From Legionellales bacterium UBA4759 (GTDB lineage Bacteria > Pseudomonadota > Gammaproteobacteria > Legionellales > Legionellaceae), in contig DHHZ01000019.1 in NCBI GenBank assembly GCA_002403515.1, positions 1 to 30,734 of the forward strand: a DNA stretch of 30,734 nt, read 5' to 3'. The notes under the pieces were generated by a model. That model ran no database searches. It was given only the letters and a program-made list of their open reading frames with translations, and was not told the origin of the DNA. How positions within the stretch are numbered: the stretch's first letter is position 1; the number at the start of each line of letters is the position of its first letter. The position numbers and the translations under genes are program-made. Shown one piece after another: positions 23,014-30,734 of the stretch.

Positions 23014-24162
23014 TTATAAATCTTGAACCATACTCATCATCATTTTTTTTATCAAGGATTGATGGTTAAGCCAATCCATCCCAAAAGATCTCAATTTTAC
23101 CCAAATTAAATCGTTATTTCCAAAGCAATTTTTAATCCATTTCATCATGGAAATAAGCGTTGTTATTTTTGCTTTGCGTTCACGTTGATATTTTGCCAAA
23201 AGTGTGGCATTAAAACTGACCAAACCCATGCTTGACCATAATTGTTCTAAACAAATGATATCTGCAATACCTGCATTTAAACCAAGTCCTGCCAAGGGGT
23301 GAAAATGATGTGCAGCATCCCCCAGCAATAACCAGTTTTGGCCATAATATTGTTTGGCATGCAAATAATTCAAAGGAAAAAACTTTAATCCTTCAATGGA
23401 TTCCACTTGCCCAACATACCCATCCCAATAAACATTTAATTTTTCACAAAATGCTTTCGCATCTAAGCGCAAATAATTATCTGCTAATACTTCGTCCAAA
23501 GACCAAACCATGGAGTATGCATTTTGATTGGCCAAGGGTAAAAATGCCAAAGGACCGTGCGCACCAAAAATTTGTAAGGCTTGGCCTTGATGGGGTTTGG
23601 TCACGTTAACTTTTGCAACCAAGCCTTTTTGATGATAAGAACCTTTTTGACAAGGCACACGCAAGTATTCACGAACAGGAGAACGCGCACCATCTGCAAC
23701 ACATAAAAAATCAGCCTGCACCAGTTTTCCAGCTTCTAAATTCAATACCCATTTGTCTTTTTCTTGGTAACAGGCATTGGGTTCTTCACTTTCAAAAACC
23801 GGGATTTTTAAAGCTTTGAGCATTTCAAAACAAGCTTGCCAAAGGGCTGATTCTTCCACAATTTTTGCGACCTCAGATTGTGCTAAATCATAGGCATTCA
23901 AGGACAATTGTGCATGACCTATACCATCCCATACCAGCATATTATGTATAGCTTGGGTACTACTTTCAGGAATTTTGTTCCAAATATCTAATGTCTTTAA
24001 AAAATTTAATGATGCCTGATTGAGTGCAAAAACGCGTTTATTATCACCATCAATTTTTTGTAAAGCAGGCCGCCACAACACCACATCGATTTGGTGTTTT
24101 TTCAATAATATGGCGCAAAGCATCGCAATAACACCACCACCCCAAACGGCTATTTTATTCAT
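23014..24162 (-). CDS. ubiI: UbiH/UbiI-family FAD monooxygenase (second ubiquinone hydroxylase)
   Basis: 382 residues. Class A flavoprotein hydroxylase fold: N-terminal FAD site, the DG motif in CVADGARSPVREYL, and the GD motif in WLLLGDAAHHFHPLAGLGL. Order ygfB-pepP-ubiH-this gene is the same as in E. coli, where the last is ubiI (visC), which hydroxylates C5 of the quinone ring. Two residues depart from family practice: the dinucleotide motif reads GGGVIAML, with Ala for the third Gly, and HPLAGLG replaces HPLAGQG. Function as UbiI is inferred from position, and UbiF activity is an alternative. It overlaps ubiH by 8 bases (ATGAATAA). Confidence 0.72.
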   Translation of the reverse strand: MNKIAVWGGGVIAMLCAILLKKHQIDVVLWRPALQKIDGDNKRVFALNQASLNFLKTLDIWNKIPESSTQAIHNMLVWDGIGHAQLSLNAYDLAQSEVAKIVEESALWQACFEMLKALKIPVFESEEPNACYQEKDKWVLNLEAGKLVQADFLCVADGARSPVREYLRVPCQKGSYHQKGLVAKVNVTKPHQGQALQIFGAHGPLAFLPLANQNAYSMVWSLDEVLADNYLRLDAKAFCEKLNVYWDGYVGQVESIEGLKFFPLNYLHAKQYYGQNWLLLGDAAHHFHPLAGLGLNAGIADIICLEQLWSSMGLVSFNATLLAKYQRERKAKITTLISMMKWIKNCFGNNDLIWVKLRSFGMDWLNHQSLIKKMMMSMVQDL

Positions 24163-25327
24163 CAGAAGATTCCAAAAATTGATAAATTTCTACAGGCAAG
24201 GCATATCCAAGACCTTGTGCATAATGAGAAAATAATAATTTCAAACGTGGATGATGACTCAATGCACACAATCCCGCTGCTTGTAAAATGCCTGGCAAAT
24301 GATTAAACCCTGTTGCTAAAAATTGTGTTAGATATTGCGTAAAACGTTGATCATCACGCCTTTTGAGTAAATAAATGGGAATGAGCTCTTTGCTTAATCC
24401 GTATTTTTTCAAAATATCTAAAAAAGTCACAACATCTCTTAAACTCAAATTAAATCCTTGGCCTGCAACAGGATGCAAAGTATGGGCAGCATTTCCTAAA
24501 AATAAGATATTTTGAAAGGTTTGCACTGGCATAAAAATTTGTCTCAGTGGATAGGTTCGCACAGGGCCTACTTCTAAAATCTCACCCATACGATAAGACA
24601 ATTGGTGTGCAATCATGGCGGCAAACTCAAAAAAATGATTTTCTTTGAGATGGCGTACCTTTTCCTGACTTAAACTCCAAACAATGGCCATATCATGTGT
24701 ATGGATAGGTAATAATGCCAAAGGTCCAAGCTTCGTGAATCGTTCAAAAGCTTTTCCTTGATGAGGATGTTTAAGACTTAAACGACTAATTAACGCCTCT
24801 TGCTCGGGCTGCATTTCAACGGGCAAGCCACATGCTAAACGCACTGAAGACAAGGCACCATCCGCAGCGATCACCAATTTTGCAGAAATCTCAAGGGTGG
24901 TTTGCTCCTTTGTTATAGACACTGTCTGAGTCAATTTATCGTAAGCTGTGAAGCGAGCGTGCAACAATACGTCTGGGTTTTTAAACTTTTGCAATAAGAT
25001 GGCGTGCAATTCATTGAGGTTGACCACTACCCCCAAATGCTCCAAACTAACCTCATCCAATTCTAAATGGCCCCATTGTCCTTCTGCAGAAACATGAATT
25101 TTTTCAATGGGTGTGACCTTATCCTTGATGTCATCCCAAACTTGAAGATATTTTAAGATTGCAACACTCGTCTTGGATAAAGCAAGCGGACGCATTCCTT
25201 TTTTGGGTGATTGAATACTTTCATCCACCAACAAATAAGAAATACCTTGCAGCTCTAAACCTCTGGCAAGGCTTAAACCCACAATACCACCGCCTATGAT
25301 AAGCACATCACAATTTAATTTTTGCAT
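24155..25327 (-). CDS. ubiH: 2-octaprenyl-6-methoxyphenol hydroxylase UbiH
   Basis: 390 residues. Adds the C1 hydroxyl in aerobic ubiquinone synthesis. The FAD motif is IIGGGIVGLSLARGL, the DG motif AADGALSSVR, and the third motif LFLGNAAHTLHPVAGQGFNL. The GNAA variant (Asn in place of Asp) is a mark of UbiH in contrast to UbiI and UbiF. The ATG at 25327 overlaps the pepP stop by one base (TGATG), a classic restart junction. The C-terminal part after residue 330 has hydrophobic stretches that suit peripheral membrane association with the Ubi complex. Confidence 0.88.
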   Translation of the reverse strand: MQKLNCDVLIIGGGIVGLSLARGLELQGISYLLVDESIQSPKKGMRPLALSKTSVAILKYLQVWDDIKDKVTPIEKIHVSAEGQWGHLELDEVSLEHLGVVVNLNELHAILLQKFKNPDVLLHARFTAYDKLTQTVSITKEQTTLEISAKLVIAADGALSSVRLACGLPVEMQPEQEALISRLSLKHPHQGKAFERFTKLGPLALLPIHTHDMAIVWSLSQEKVRHLKENHFFEFAAMIAHQLSYRMGEILEVGPVRTYPLRQIFMPVQTFQNILFLGNAAHTLHPVAGQGFNLSLRDVVTFLDILKKYGLSKELIPIYLLKRRDDQRFTQYLTQFLATGFNHLPGILQAAGLCALSHHPRLKLLFSHYAQGLGYALPVEIYQFLESSDE

Positions 25328-26622
25328 CAAACACCAATACTGTTTAAATCAGAAATTTCTTTTGGCAAACGATGAGAAAATACATAAGCATCTTCTTGAG
25401 TGACTAAAATATCATCTTCAATACGCACACCAATGCCACGCCATTTGTCATCAATATTAGTCAGTGTTGGTGAAAAGTATAAGCCAGGTTCCACCGTTAA
25501 TACCATGGAAGGTGCTAATTGAATCGGTTGGCCATGCTCTACATAAGCACCCACATCGTGCACATCAAGCCCCAACCAATGACCAGAACCATGCATATAA
25601 AAAGATTTATAGGCTTGTTGTTCCAATAAACCTGACAAAGAACCCTGTAAAATGCCCAAATCCTTTAAGCCCTGTGTTAAAACACATACAATTTCTTCTT
25701 GAATCTCTGTCCAGATACAATCTGGGGCAATTTTTGCAATCGCCGACAATTGTGCTTGTAAAACCAACTCATAAATCGCTTGTTGAGCGCCTGTCCAAGT
25801 TGCACTTACAGGATATGTGCGTGTGATATCAGCTGCATAGCCCATGTACTCACCACCTGCATCAATAAGTAATAAATCCTGTGACTCAAATTGGCGCTGA
25901 TATTGGGTATAATGAAGAATACAGGCATTTTCCCCTGAGGCCACAATGCTTGGATAAGCTGTTTCCATACAGCCTTGTTTTTGTAAACCATTGTGAAAAA
26001 TTGCTGCTGCCTGATACTCAAACTCACAAGCACGAATTTGTTGCATCACAGCCATATGCGCATCAACTGAAAAATCTACTGCTTTTTGAATAGCGGCAAT
26101 CTCACCCTGACTTTTCAATAAGCGCATACTGGCAATCAAAGGGGCAATATCATGAAACGCACTCGGCAAACCTTTTTCCTGACGCCGCTGACTACGCCCT
26201 TTTTTCCAAGCAGAAAAAAGTTTTTTCTCCCACATGCTACCTTGTAAAAAGGGATAATAGATATCGGTAATTCCCGCCAAAAGCTCGAGTAATTTAGTTT
26301 CAAAATGAGTAATGGAGTAGGCCTCATCCATATCAAGGTCTTGAACTGCCCGAGCTTGGCCCATGACAGGCCCGGTCCAAATGGTTTTTTGCTCATCGCA
26401 AACTTCATTAAATAATATGGATTTTCCAGCCAACAACACCAAGACAGCGTTGGGTTCATTAAAACCAGTTAAATATAAAAAATCACTATTTTGTCGAAAA
26501 GGATAATGGACATCACCACTTCGTAAAACTTCATGGCTGCCAGGAATGATAGCAATACTTTGATTGTTAAGCTTTTGCATCAATTGATGACGTCTTTGTT
26601 TGTATTCCTTTTGAGTAATCAT
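25327..26622 (-). CDS. pepP: Xaa-Pro aminopeptidase PepP
   Basis: 431 residues from the ATG at 26622, which has AAGGA 5 bases upstream and gives the standard N-terminus (MITQKEYKQRRHQLMQKL). Removes an N-terminal residue ahead of proline using two metal ions. The creatinase-type C-terminal domain shows ligands in LLIDAGGEYMGYAADITRT (two Asp), HGSGHWLGLDVHDVG (His), TVEPGLYF (Glu) and GVRIEDDILV (Glu). The N-terminal domain carries NSDFLYLTGFNEPNAVLVL. It lies between ygfB and ubiH, an order conserved across gammaproteobacteria. The frame is open upstream into ygfB, but that extension is not real. Confidence 0.95.
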   Translation of the reverse strand: MITQKEYKQRRHQLMQKLNNQSIAIIPGSHEVLRSGDVHYPFRQNSDFLYLTGFNEPNAVLVLLAGKSILFNEVCDEQKTIWTGPVMGQARAVQDLDMDEAYSITHFETKLLELLAGITDIYYPFLQGSMWEKKLFSAWKKGRSQRRQEKGLPSAFHDIAPLIASMRLLKSQGEIAAIQKAVDFSVDAHMAVMQQIRACEFEYQAAAIFHNGLQKQGCMETAYPSIVASGENACILHYTQYQRQFESQDLLLIDAGGEYMGYAADITRTYPVSATWTGAQQAIYELVLQAQLSAIAKIAPDCIWTEIQEEIVCVLTQGLKDLGILQGSLSGLLEQQAYKSFYMHGSGHWLGLDVHDVGAYVEHGQPIQLAPSMVLTVEPGLYFSPTLTNIDDKWRGIGVRIEDDILVTQEDAYVFSHRLPKEISDLNSIGV

Positions 26623-26635
26623 AGGATTCCTTAAA

Positions 26636-27217
26636 TTAATGATGAGCAGGAACGGCCTGGCCTTCTTCATGTTGATTTAAATCACAAAACAGTTGTAACA
26701 CTGCCAATCGAGCATAATCAGTCACATCCACATAAGCTTTTTCATCTTCATTATCAAAATCTAAATCTTCAACATCCATTTGTGAAAAATCTTCAAAATG
26801 TTGCAAAATTTCAATATCATCTTCATTTTCAAAATCATCAAGACTTAAGCCTGACATTTGTAAACCTTCCAAAAATCCTAAACACCAGTTTGAAAAAGCC
26901 ATGATACGCTCAGGTAAGCCAATATCAATTTCTGGTAACATCATTTCAAATTCAAATCCAAAGTTATTCAGCCAAGTTTGGGTAACCGTATAAATAGAGA
27001 ACAAAGCATTGGTGGATTGATGAAAAGCAGGACCTGTTTTATTCAAAATAAGAGAGCGTAAGAAGTTTTCCGCTTGCTCAGAAGCACCAGCAACAATCAA
27101 GCCAGTCAGTAAGCCATGTAAATGAGATACATCAATGTCAAGCTCCAAAGTCGACAAATCGTCGATCAATTGATCATGGCTTGGCAGGGTAGGGGTAACA
27201 TCGGGTCTTAAGGACAT
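26636..27217 (-). CDS. ygfB: YgfB/UPF0149 family protein
   Basis: 193 residues. Family features are SHLHGLLTGLIVAG (the conserved HG-L-G core), LPEIDIGLPERIMAFSNWCLGFLEGL and a very acidic stretch near 125-160 (ENEDDIEILQHFEDF, DVEDLDFDNEDE). YgfB is a helical protein of uncertain role; in Pseudomonas aeruginosa it dampens ampDh3 expression. It heads the pepP-ubi operon and is divergent from zapA, with about 100 bases between starts. AGGA lies 5 bases upstream of the ATG. Confidence 0.88.
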   Translation of the reverse strand: MSLRPDVTPTLPSHDQLIDDLSTLELDIDVSHLHGLLTGLIVAGASEQAENFLRSLILNKTGPAFHQSTNALFSIYTVTQTWLNNFGFEFEMMLPEIDIGLPERIMAFSNWCLGFLEGLQMSGLSLDDFENEDDIEILQHFEDFSQMDVEDLDFDNEDEKAYVDVTDYARLAVLQLFCDLNQHEEGQAVPAHH

Positions 27218-27276
27218 AATTTTCCTAAATTTTATCTAAAAGAAGATAATAACTGATTTGCTCAAATATGCCAAAA

Positions 27277-27305
27277 TTGTTAACATGTAATTCATCAAAA
27301 ATAAT
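27277..27305 (+). promoter_or_regulatory. Candidate promoter for zapA
   Basis: -35 TTGTTA (27277-27282), 17-base spacer, -10 AATAAT (27300-27305). The predicted start would leave under 10 bases of leader, which is unusually short, so an upstream promoter is equally possible. Confidence 0.35.
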
Positions 27306-27318
27306 TGGAAAAATAAGA

Positions 27319-27615
27319 ATGAGTACATCCAATCAATGCACCATACAACTGATGAATAAAAACTATAAAATAAAATGCCCTGTTGAAGAAATGGAAAACT
27401 TACAACTGGCTGCAAAAAAATTAAATGCAGCCATTTCGCAAAAAAAATCTCAGTTTAAAACTTTAGATGCCACGCAAGTATTGCTCCTAGCAGCCCTTGA
27501 TTTAAGTCACGAGTTGATTAATCAAGAACAAAAGCAACATCTTCAAAGAGAGCAATTGGCTGAATTTATTCACTCTCTTGAAAATCGTTTACAAACTGTG
27601 ACTGAGCCTGCTTAA
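27319..27615 (+). CDS. zapA: Cell division protein ZapA
   Basis: 98 residues from the ATG at 27319. Binds FtsZ and bundles Z-ring filaments at midcell. The N-terminal globular part has CTIQLMNKNYKIKCPVEEMENLQLAAKKLN, as expected for ZapA, and is followed by a long C-terminal coiled coil rich in Gln, Glu and Lys (HELINQEQKQHLQREQLAEFIHSLENRL). Pairing with ygfB across a divergent promoter is the same as in E. coli. The longer reading frame from 27268 lacks similarity. The last 27 bases overlap parC in antisense. The 6S RNA gene that follows zapA in many relatives is not here. Confidence 0.9.
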   Translation: MSTSNQCTIQLMNKNYKIKCPVEEMENLQLAAKKLNAAISQKKSQFKTLDATQVLLLAALDLSHELINQEQKQHLQREQLAEFIHSLENRLQTVTEPA

Positions 27616-29829
27616 GCACTTCACCGAGGCCAGCGGCTTTGCCAAACTCTTACCTGTTTGGCCTCGCTTACCGATATAGGCGTTCCATTTCTTAAATTCC
27701 AACTGGTGTGTTTGTTTTTTATCGGTGAGTAATAATGTATCTTGCTCAGTCAGTACAACAGCGCTGAGCAATTCGATAGGCTCTAAAGAAATACTAGATT
27801 TACATTTAATCAAAACATTGCCCTTGCCTTTGGTAAGGACTGGCACCTCTAATAGAGGAATAATCAGCAGTCGACCGGCTGAATTTAACAAGGCCAAGTA
27901 TTGGTTTTCTAATTGACTCACTGAAGCAACTGGCAGTAAATGACTTTTATCGGGTAAATTCATACAAGCTTTGCCATTGCGATTCTTAGTGCCCGCGTTT
28001 GCTTCTTCTACACAAAAGCCTAAACCTGCAGAATTTATCATTAAATAATAACCGTTGGCATCAACACTTCCCATGGCCACAAATTTCTCACCATCGGATG
28101 GATTTAAACGACTGGTGAGTGGCTCACCTTGGCCTCGAGCAGAAGGTAAGCTGTGTGCAGGAAGTTGATAAATTTTACCTTCACTATCAAAGAAATGAAT
28201 CATCTGTGAGCTGCGTGCTTTCACTTGCGATAAAAAGCTATCACCTGCTTTGAAAGGATAGGTTTGCCCATCAACATCATTGCCTTTGGCCGCGCGAATC
28301 CAGCCTTGTTGCGACATAATCACCGTTAGCCATTCATTGGATACCACTTCTGTAATAGACATGGCCTGAGCGATTGCACGTTCAACAATCGGTGAGCGTC
28401 TTTCATCGCTATATTTTTTGATGTCAGCAGAAATTTCTGATTTGACCAAAGCTCGTAGGGCCTTTTCATCGCCAAGCCATGCCTCTAATTGTTGTTGCTC
28501 GGCAAGTAAAGTTTCTTGTTCTTCTTTTAATAAACCTTCCTCAAGCTTTGCCAAATGCCGTAATTTTGTTTCTAATATGGCGTAAACTTGTCGTTCACTC
28601 AAATTAAAACGTTTCATGAGTACTTCAGCTGGCTCATCTTCTTCACGAATAATTTGAATAACTTCGTCCAAATGTAGGTAAATGATTAATAAACCAAAAA
28701 TGACTTCTAAGCGATCGAGTACTTGTTCCAAGCGATGATTCAAGCGACGGGTGACAGTATTTAAACGATAATGTATCCACTCATTTAAGAGTGTCAACAA
28801 GTCTTTAACCTCTGGTCGCCCATTTAAGCCAATTAAGTTACAATTGTAACGATAGGTGCGCTCTAAATCCGTGGTTGCAAATAAATGACTCATGAGATTG
28901 TCAGCATCAACCCGACCAGATCGAAGCTTGATAACCAAACGTGTTGGATGCTCGTGGTCAGATTCATCACGTAAATCTTCGACCATGGGCAGTTTTTTTT
29001 GTTGCATTTGTGCTGCAATTTGTTCCAGTACTTTTGCGCCAGAAACTTGATAAGGCAAGGCCGTTACAACAATTTGTTGTTTTTCAAGATTATATATGGC
29101 TCGACAACGAACACTCCCATTACCAGTTTGATACATGTTCATGATTTGGGCTTGGGGCGTGATGATTTCCGCTTCTGTCGGGAAATCTGGTCCTTTGATG
29201 TGTTTTAACACATCTTTCAGACTGCTATCAGGTTTATCCAAAAGCATCATACAGGCCTTGCCCACCTCTTGGATATTATGGGGTAAAATATCTGAGGCCA
29301 TACCGACTGCAATTCCTGAGGCGCCATTTAAAAGAACATTGGGAAGACGTGCAGGCAATAAAGAAGGCTCTTTGAGGGTAGCATCGAAATTATCAACCCA
29401 TTCAACAGTCCCAAATGGTAATTCACGCAATAAAATATCTGCATAGGGTGAAAGACGTGCTTCGGTGTAGCGCATGGCTGCAAATGATTTCGGATCATCC
29501 GCAGAGCCCCAGTTACCTTGACCATCGACCAAAGGATAGCGATAAGAAAACGATTGCGCCATCAAAACCATGGCTTCATAGCAAGCACTGTCTCCATGTG
29601 GATGAAACTTACCCAACACGTCACCAACAGTTCGTGCTGATTTTTTGTATTTATTTGATGATTTTAAACCCAACTCCGACATGGCATAAACGATACGTCT
29701 TTGTACTGGTTTTAAACCATCGGCAATGTGAGGCAACGCTCTATCTAAAATCACTGCCATGGCATAATCAAAATAAGCCGTTGAAGTAAAGTCCGATAAG
29801 GGTTGTTTGTCAAGGATAAGCGCCATCAT
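27589..29829 (-). CDS. parC: DNA topoisomerase IV subunit A
   Basis: 746 residues. Cleaves and rejoins DNA as part of ParC2E2 to unlink daughter chromosomes. The catalytic tyrosine is Y121 in SFAAMRYTEARLS. The quinolone region reads FHPHGDSACYEAMV with S81 and E85, equal to E. coli S80 and E84, so the common resistance changes are absent. A coiled-coil arm runs near 440-470, and the C-terminal beta-propeller has irregular blades (about 490-740) without the GyrA box, which separates it from GyrA. Either of two adjacent ATG codons may start it. The converging zapA gene overlaps the last 27 bases, with no terminator visible. Confidence 0.95.
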   Translation of the reverse strand: MMALILDKQPLSDFTSTAYFDYAMAVILDRALPHIADGLKPVQRRIVYAMSELGLKSSNKYKKSARTVGDVLGKFHPHGDSACYEAMVLMAQSFSYRYPLVDGQGNWGSADDPKSFAAMRYTEARLSPYADILLRELPFGTVEWVDNFDATLKEPSLLPARLPNVLLNGASGIAVGMASDILPHNIQEVGKACMMLLDKPDSSLKDVLKHIKGPDFPTEAEIITPQAQIMNMYQTGNGSVRCRAIYNLEKQQIVVTALPYQVSGAKVLEQIAAQMQQKKLPMVEDLRDESDHEHPTRLVIKLRSGRVDADNLMSHLFATTDLERTYRYNCNLIGLNGRPEVKDLLTLLNEWIHYRLNTVTRRLNHRLEQVLDRLEVIFGLLIIYLHLDEVIQIIREEDEPAEVLMKRFNLSERQVYAILETKLRHLAKLEEGLLKEEQETLLAEQQQLEAWLGDEKALRALVKSEISADIKKYSDERRSPIVERAIAQAMSITEVVSNEWLTVIMSQQGWIRAAKGNDVDGQTYPFKAGDSFLSQVKARSSQMIHFFDSEGKIYQLPAHSLPSARGQGEPLTSRLNPSDGEKFVAMGSVDANGYYLMINSAGLGFCVEEANAGTKNRNGKACMNLPDKSHLLPVASVSQLENQYLALLNSAGRLLIIPLLEVPVLTKGKGNVLIKCKSSISLEPIELLSAVVLTEQDTLLLTDKKQTHQLEFKKWNAYIGKRGQTGKSLAKPLASVKCLSRLSHSL

Positions 29830-29857
29830 GATACCAACAAGGTTTTAACTGAAAACC

Positions 29858-29886
29858 ATTTTAATCGATGGCCTTATACAGGTCAA
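29858..29886 (-). promoter_or_regulatory. Promoter of parC
   Basis: On the minus strand -35 TTGACC (29886-29881), 17 bases, -10 TAAAAT (29863-29858). Transcription would begin near 29851, about 22 bases before the start codon. Confidence 0.68.
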
Positions 29887-29908
29887 ATAATGTGGGTTAT
29901 TACTGAAA

Positions 29909-30391
29909 TCATATCAAAGACATGCCTACAGATGGCTCATGTGTACAATAAAAGCCTGCACCACTTAAGATAAGCGCCAAACTAAAAAGGGCTATTAGCA
30001 ATAAGTTAGTAGTTACCGCAGCGCAGACCAATGCGGCCAAAAATATGGCTATGGCCGCCTGCCAGTATTTGTCATGAGATTGATTAAGTTCTACAAAGAA
30101 AATTTGATATTTTGAGTTTTCAAATAATTGGACATTCAATTGACAGGCTTGTGATTTTAAAATTTTAAGACTATTCATCAGTTCTTTGAAATTATCATGC
30201 CTGACATCTGCAAAACCGATGTATGGATATAACTGCTCTGCAGGTTTAGATTCTATCTCAGTAAGCTTAATTTCATCAATGATATTAGCGCAGGCCAAAA
30301 GGCCGCGCGCAAACCAATACTCACACACACAAAAAAGAGGTTTTTGAATATCAGGGACATTCTTGCGATATATAATTTCAATACTTAACAT
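29909..30391 (-). CDS. Small membrane protein with C-terminal hydrophobic hairpin, unknown
   Basis: 160 residues; no family recognised. A soluble N-terminal part of about 108 residues is followed by two close hydrophobic helices (about 111-147: QAAIAIFLAALVCAAVTT and NLLLIALFSLALILSGAGF) and a short tail. It has five cysteines, three of them within the first 35 residues. The end resembles the next gene upstream on this strand: a helix, a TTN or SSN turn, a second helix and a Met-rich tail. A tail hairpin of this type is common in proteins that insert late into membranes, including some host-targeted effectors, but function is unknown. The 36-base gap to its neighbour suggests one operon. Confidence 0.7.
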   Translation of the reverse strand: MLSIEIIYRKNVPDIQKPLFCVCEYWFARGLLACANIIDEIKLTEIESKPAEQLYPYIGFADVRHDNFKELMNSLKILKSQACQLNVQLFENSKYQIFFVELNQSHDKYWQAAIAIFLAALVCAAVTTNLLLIALFSLALILSGAGFYCTHEPSVGMSLI

Positions 30392-30394
30392 TCG

Positions 30395-30403
30395 TTATCC
30401 ACA
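30395..30403 (+). promoter_or_regulatory. Single DnaA-box-like nonamer
   Basis: TTATCCACA matches the high-affinity DnaA box exactly. It lies between the two small membrane-protein genes, just before the start codon of the downstream one. One copy in 30 kb can occur by chance. Confidence 0.25.
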
Positions 30404-30427
30404 ACTCAAAATAATAGAAGCTATTGA

Positions 30428-30734
30428 TTACATCATACGCATCAATGGATATTGTTCAGGATAGTTAACCGCAAGAGTTACAGTAAGTGCAATTAAAGCA
30501 AGTGTAGCTATCAATATAATTAAGATATTACTACTCAACACGCCACCGATTAACATAAGCGTCAATCCAGTGTAGGCAGCTATCATGAACAAAGAATCAT
30601 CCTGACTTGACGCTTTTGGTGAATTGTCAAAAAAACTCTCTTTAGTTTTTGGCATGTTCTTGGCAGGAAACTTGGATAGATATTGTTTTTCGGTATAATC
30701 ATTGATTTGAATAGTATAGTGCACCCATTGAGTC
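30428..30734 (-). CDS. Small two-helix membrane protein, unknown, probably partial at its 5' end
   Basis: At least 98 residues. A GTG at 30724 could be the start, but the frame stays open to the window edge, so the gene may begin outside. A short polar, Lys/Ser-rich part (SKFPAKNMPKTKESFFDN) precedes two hydrophobic helices (SLFMIAAYTGLTLMLIGGVL and ILIILIATLALIALTVTLAV) and a tail ending PLMRMM. The helix-SSN-helix layout is the same as in the following gene, which suggests tandem paralogues. No family is recognised. Confidence 0.6.
   Translation of the reverse strand, partial: TQWVHYTIQINDYTEKQYLSKFPAKNMPKTKESFFDNSPKASSQDDSLFMIAAYTGLTLMLIGGVLSSNILIILIATLALIALTVTLAVNYPEQYPLMRMM

Noticed and set aside
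25464..25826. 120-residue frame antisense to pepP
   Set aside because: Composition of a shadow frame with no motif, ribosome site or signal; pepP is certain.
29415..29789. 124-residue frame antisense to parC
   Set aside because: Lies wholly inside the conserved catalytic region of parC and shows no protein features.
30395..30403. Replication origin at the DnaA-box-like site
   Set aside because: Only one box is present, with no cluster, AT-rich unwinding element or dnaA/dnaN/gidA genes nearby.
1..30734. Genomic island, prophage or CRISPR array
   Set aside because: No integrase, transposase, phage gene, tRNA junction, direct-repeat ends or regularly spaced repeats could be found.

Overview
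The window comes from an AT-rich gammaproteobacterium of the order Legionellales, either Legionella itself or a near relative. The strongest evidence is four tandem genes for Legionella-type major outer membrane proteins (MOMP; N-terminal pattern MGxxC...PCxxxxW and a C-terminal GLKW or similar end) next to an LbtU-like porin gene. The operon ygfB-pepP-ubiH-ubiI and the block momp / rnt / ahpC-grxD / sodB fit the same group. I see no transposase, phage gene, tRNA, rRNA or CRISPR array. The region reads as chromosomal backbone with some lineage-specific genes.

Layout. 1-1658 (+): the end of a cystathionine beta-synthase-like gene, an overlapping DOT1-like methyltransferase and an IHF-beta gene. 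1655-8255 (-): dcd, the LbtU-like porin and four MOMP paralogues; intrinsic terminators follow three of the four MOMP genes and a near-consensus promoter precedes the first. 8658-10957: rnt (+), then the oxidative-stress set grxD-ahpC (-) and divergent sodB (+). 10973-13868 (-): rnr-rlmB. 14077-17716: a small secreted unknown protein, a DUF4254-like protein and an 834-residue multi-spanning membrane protein of unknown function. 18038-21048 (+): a three-gene operon of a retropepsin-like (RimB-type) protease, an inactive-transglutaminase/7TM protein and a RimK-related ATP-grasp ligase. 21045-27217 (-): ygfB, pepP, ubiH, a second Ubi-type monooxygenase, a secreted papain-like protease and a nucleoside phosphorylase. 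27319-30734: zapA (+), parC (-) and two small two-helix membrane proteins that look like tandem paralogues.

How the genes work together. The outer-membrane block supplies the main porins. AhpC, GrxD and SodB handle peroxide and superoxide. RNase R and RlmB are translationally coupled RNA-processing enzymes. The two Ubi hydroxylases serve aerobic quinone synthesis. The three-gene ATP-grasp cluster is the most system-like unit: one member is predicted to add amino acids through amide bonds, one resembles proteases that remove such tags, and one is a membrane partner whose transglutaminase-like domain lacks its catalytic residues. This architecture is known from comparative genomics, but its substrate here cannot be read from the sequence. 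The least explained genes are the 834-residue membrane protein and the small membrane-protein pair at the right edge.

Gene ends are tightly packed. Three convergent pairs overlap (ihfB/dcd, ATP-grasp/phosphorylase, zapA/parC), and several same-strand pairs overlap by 1-8 bases.
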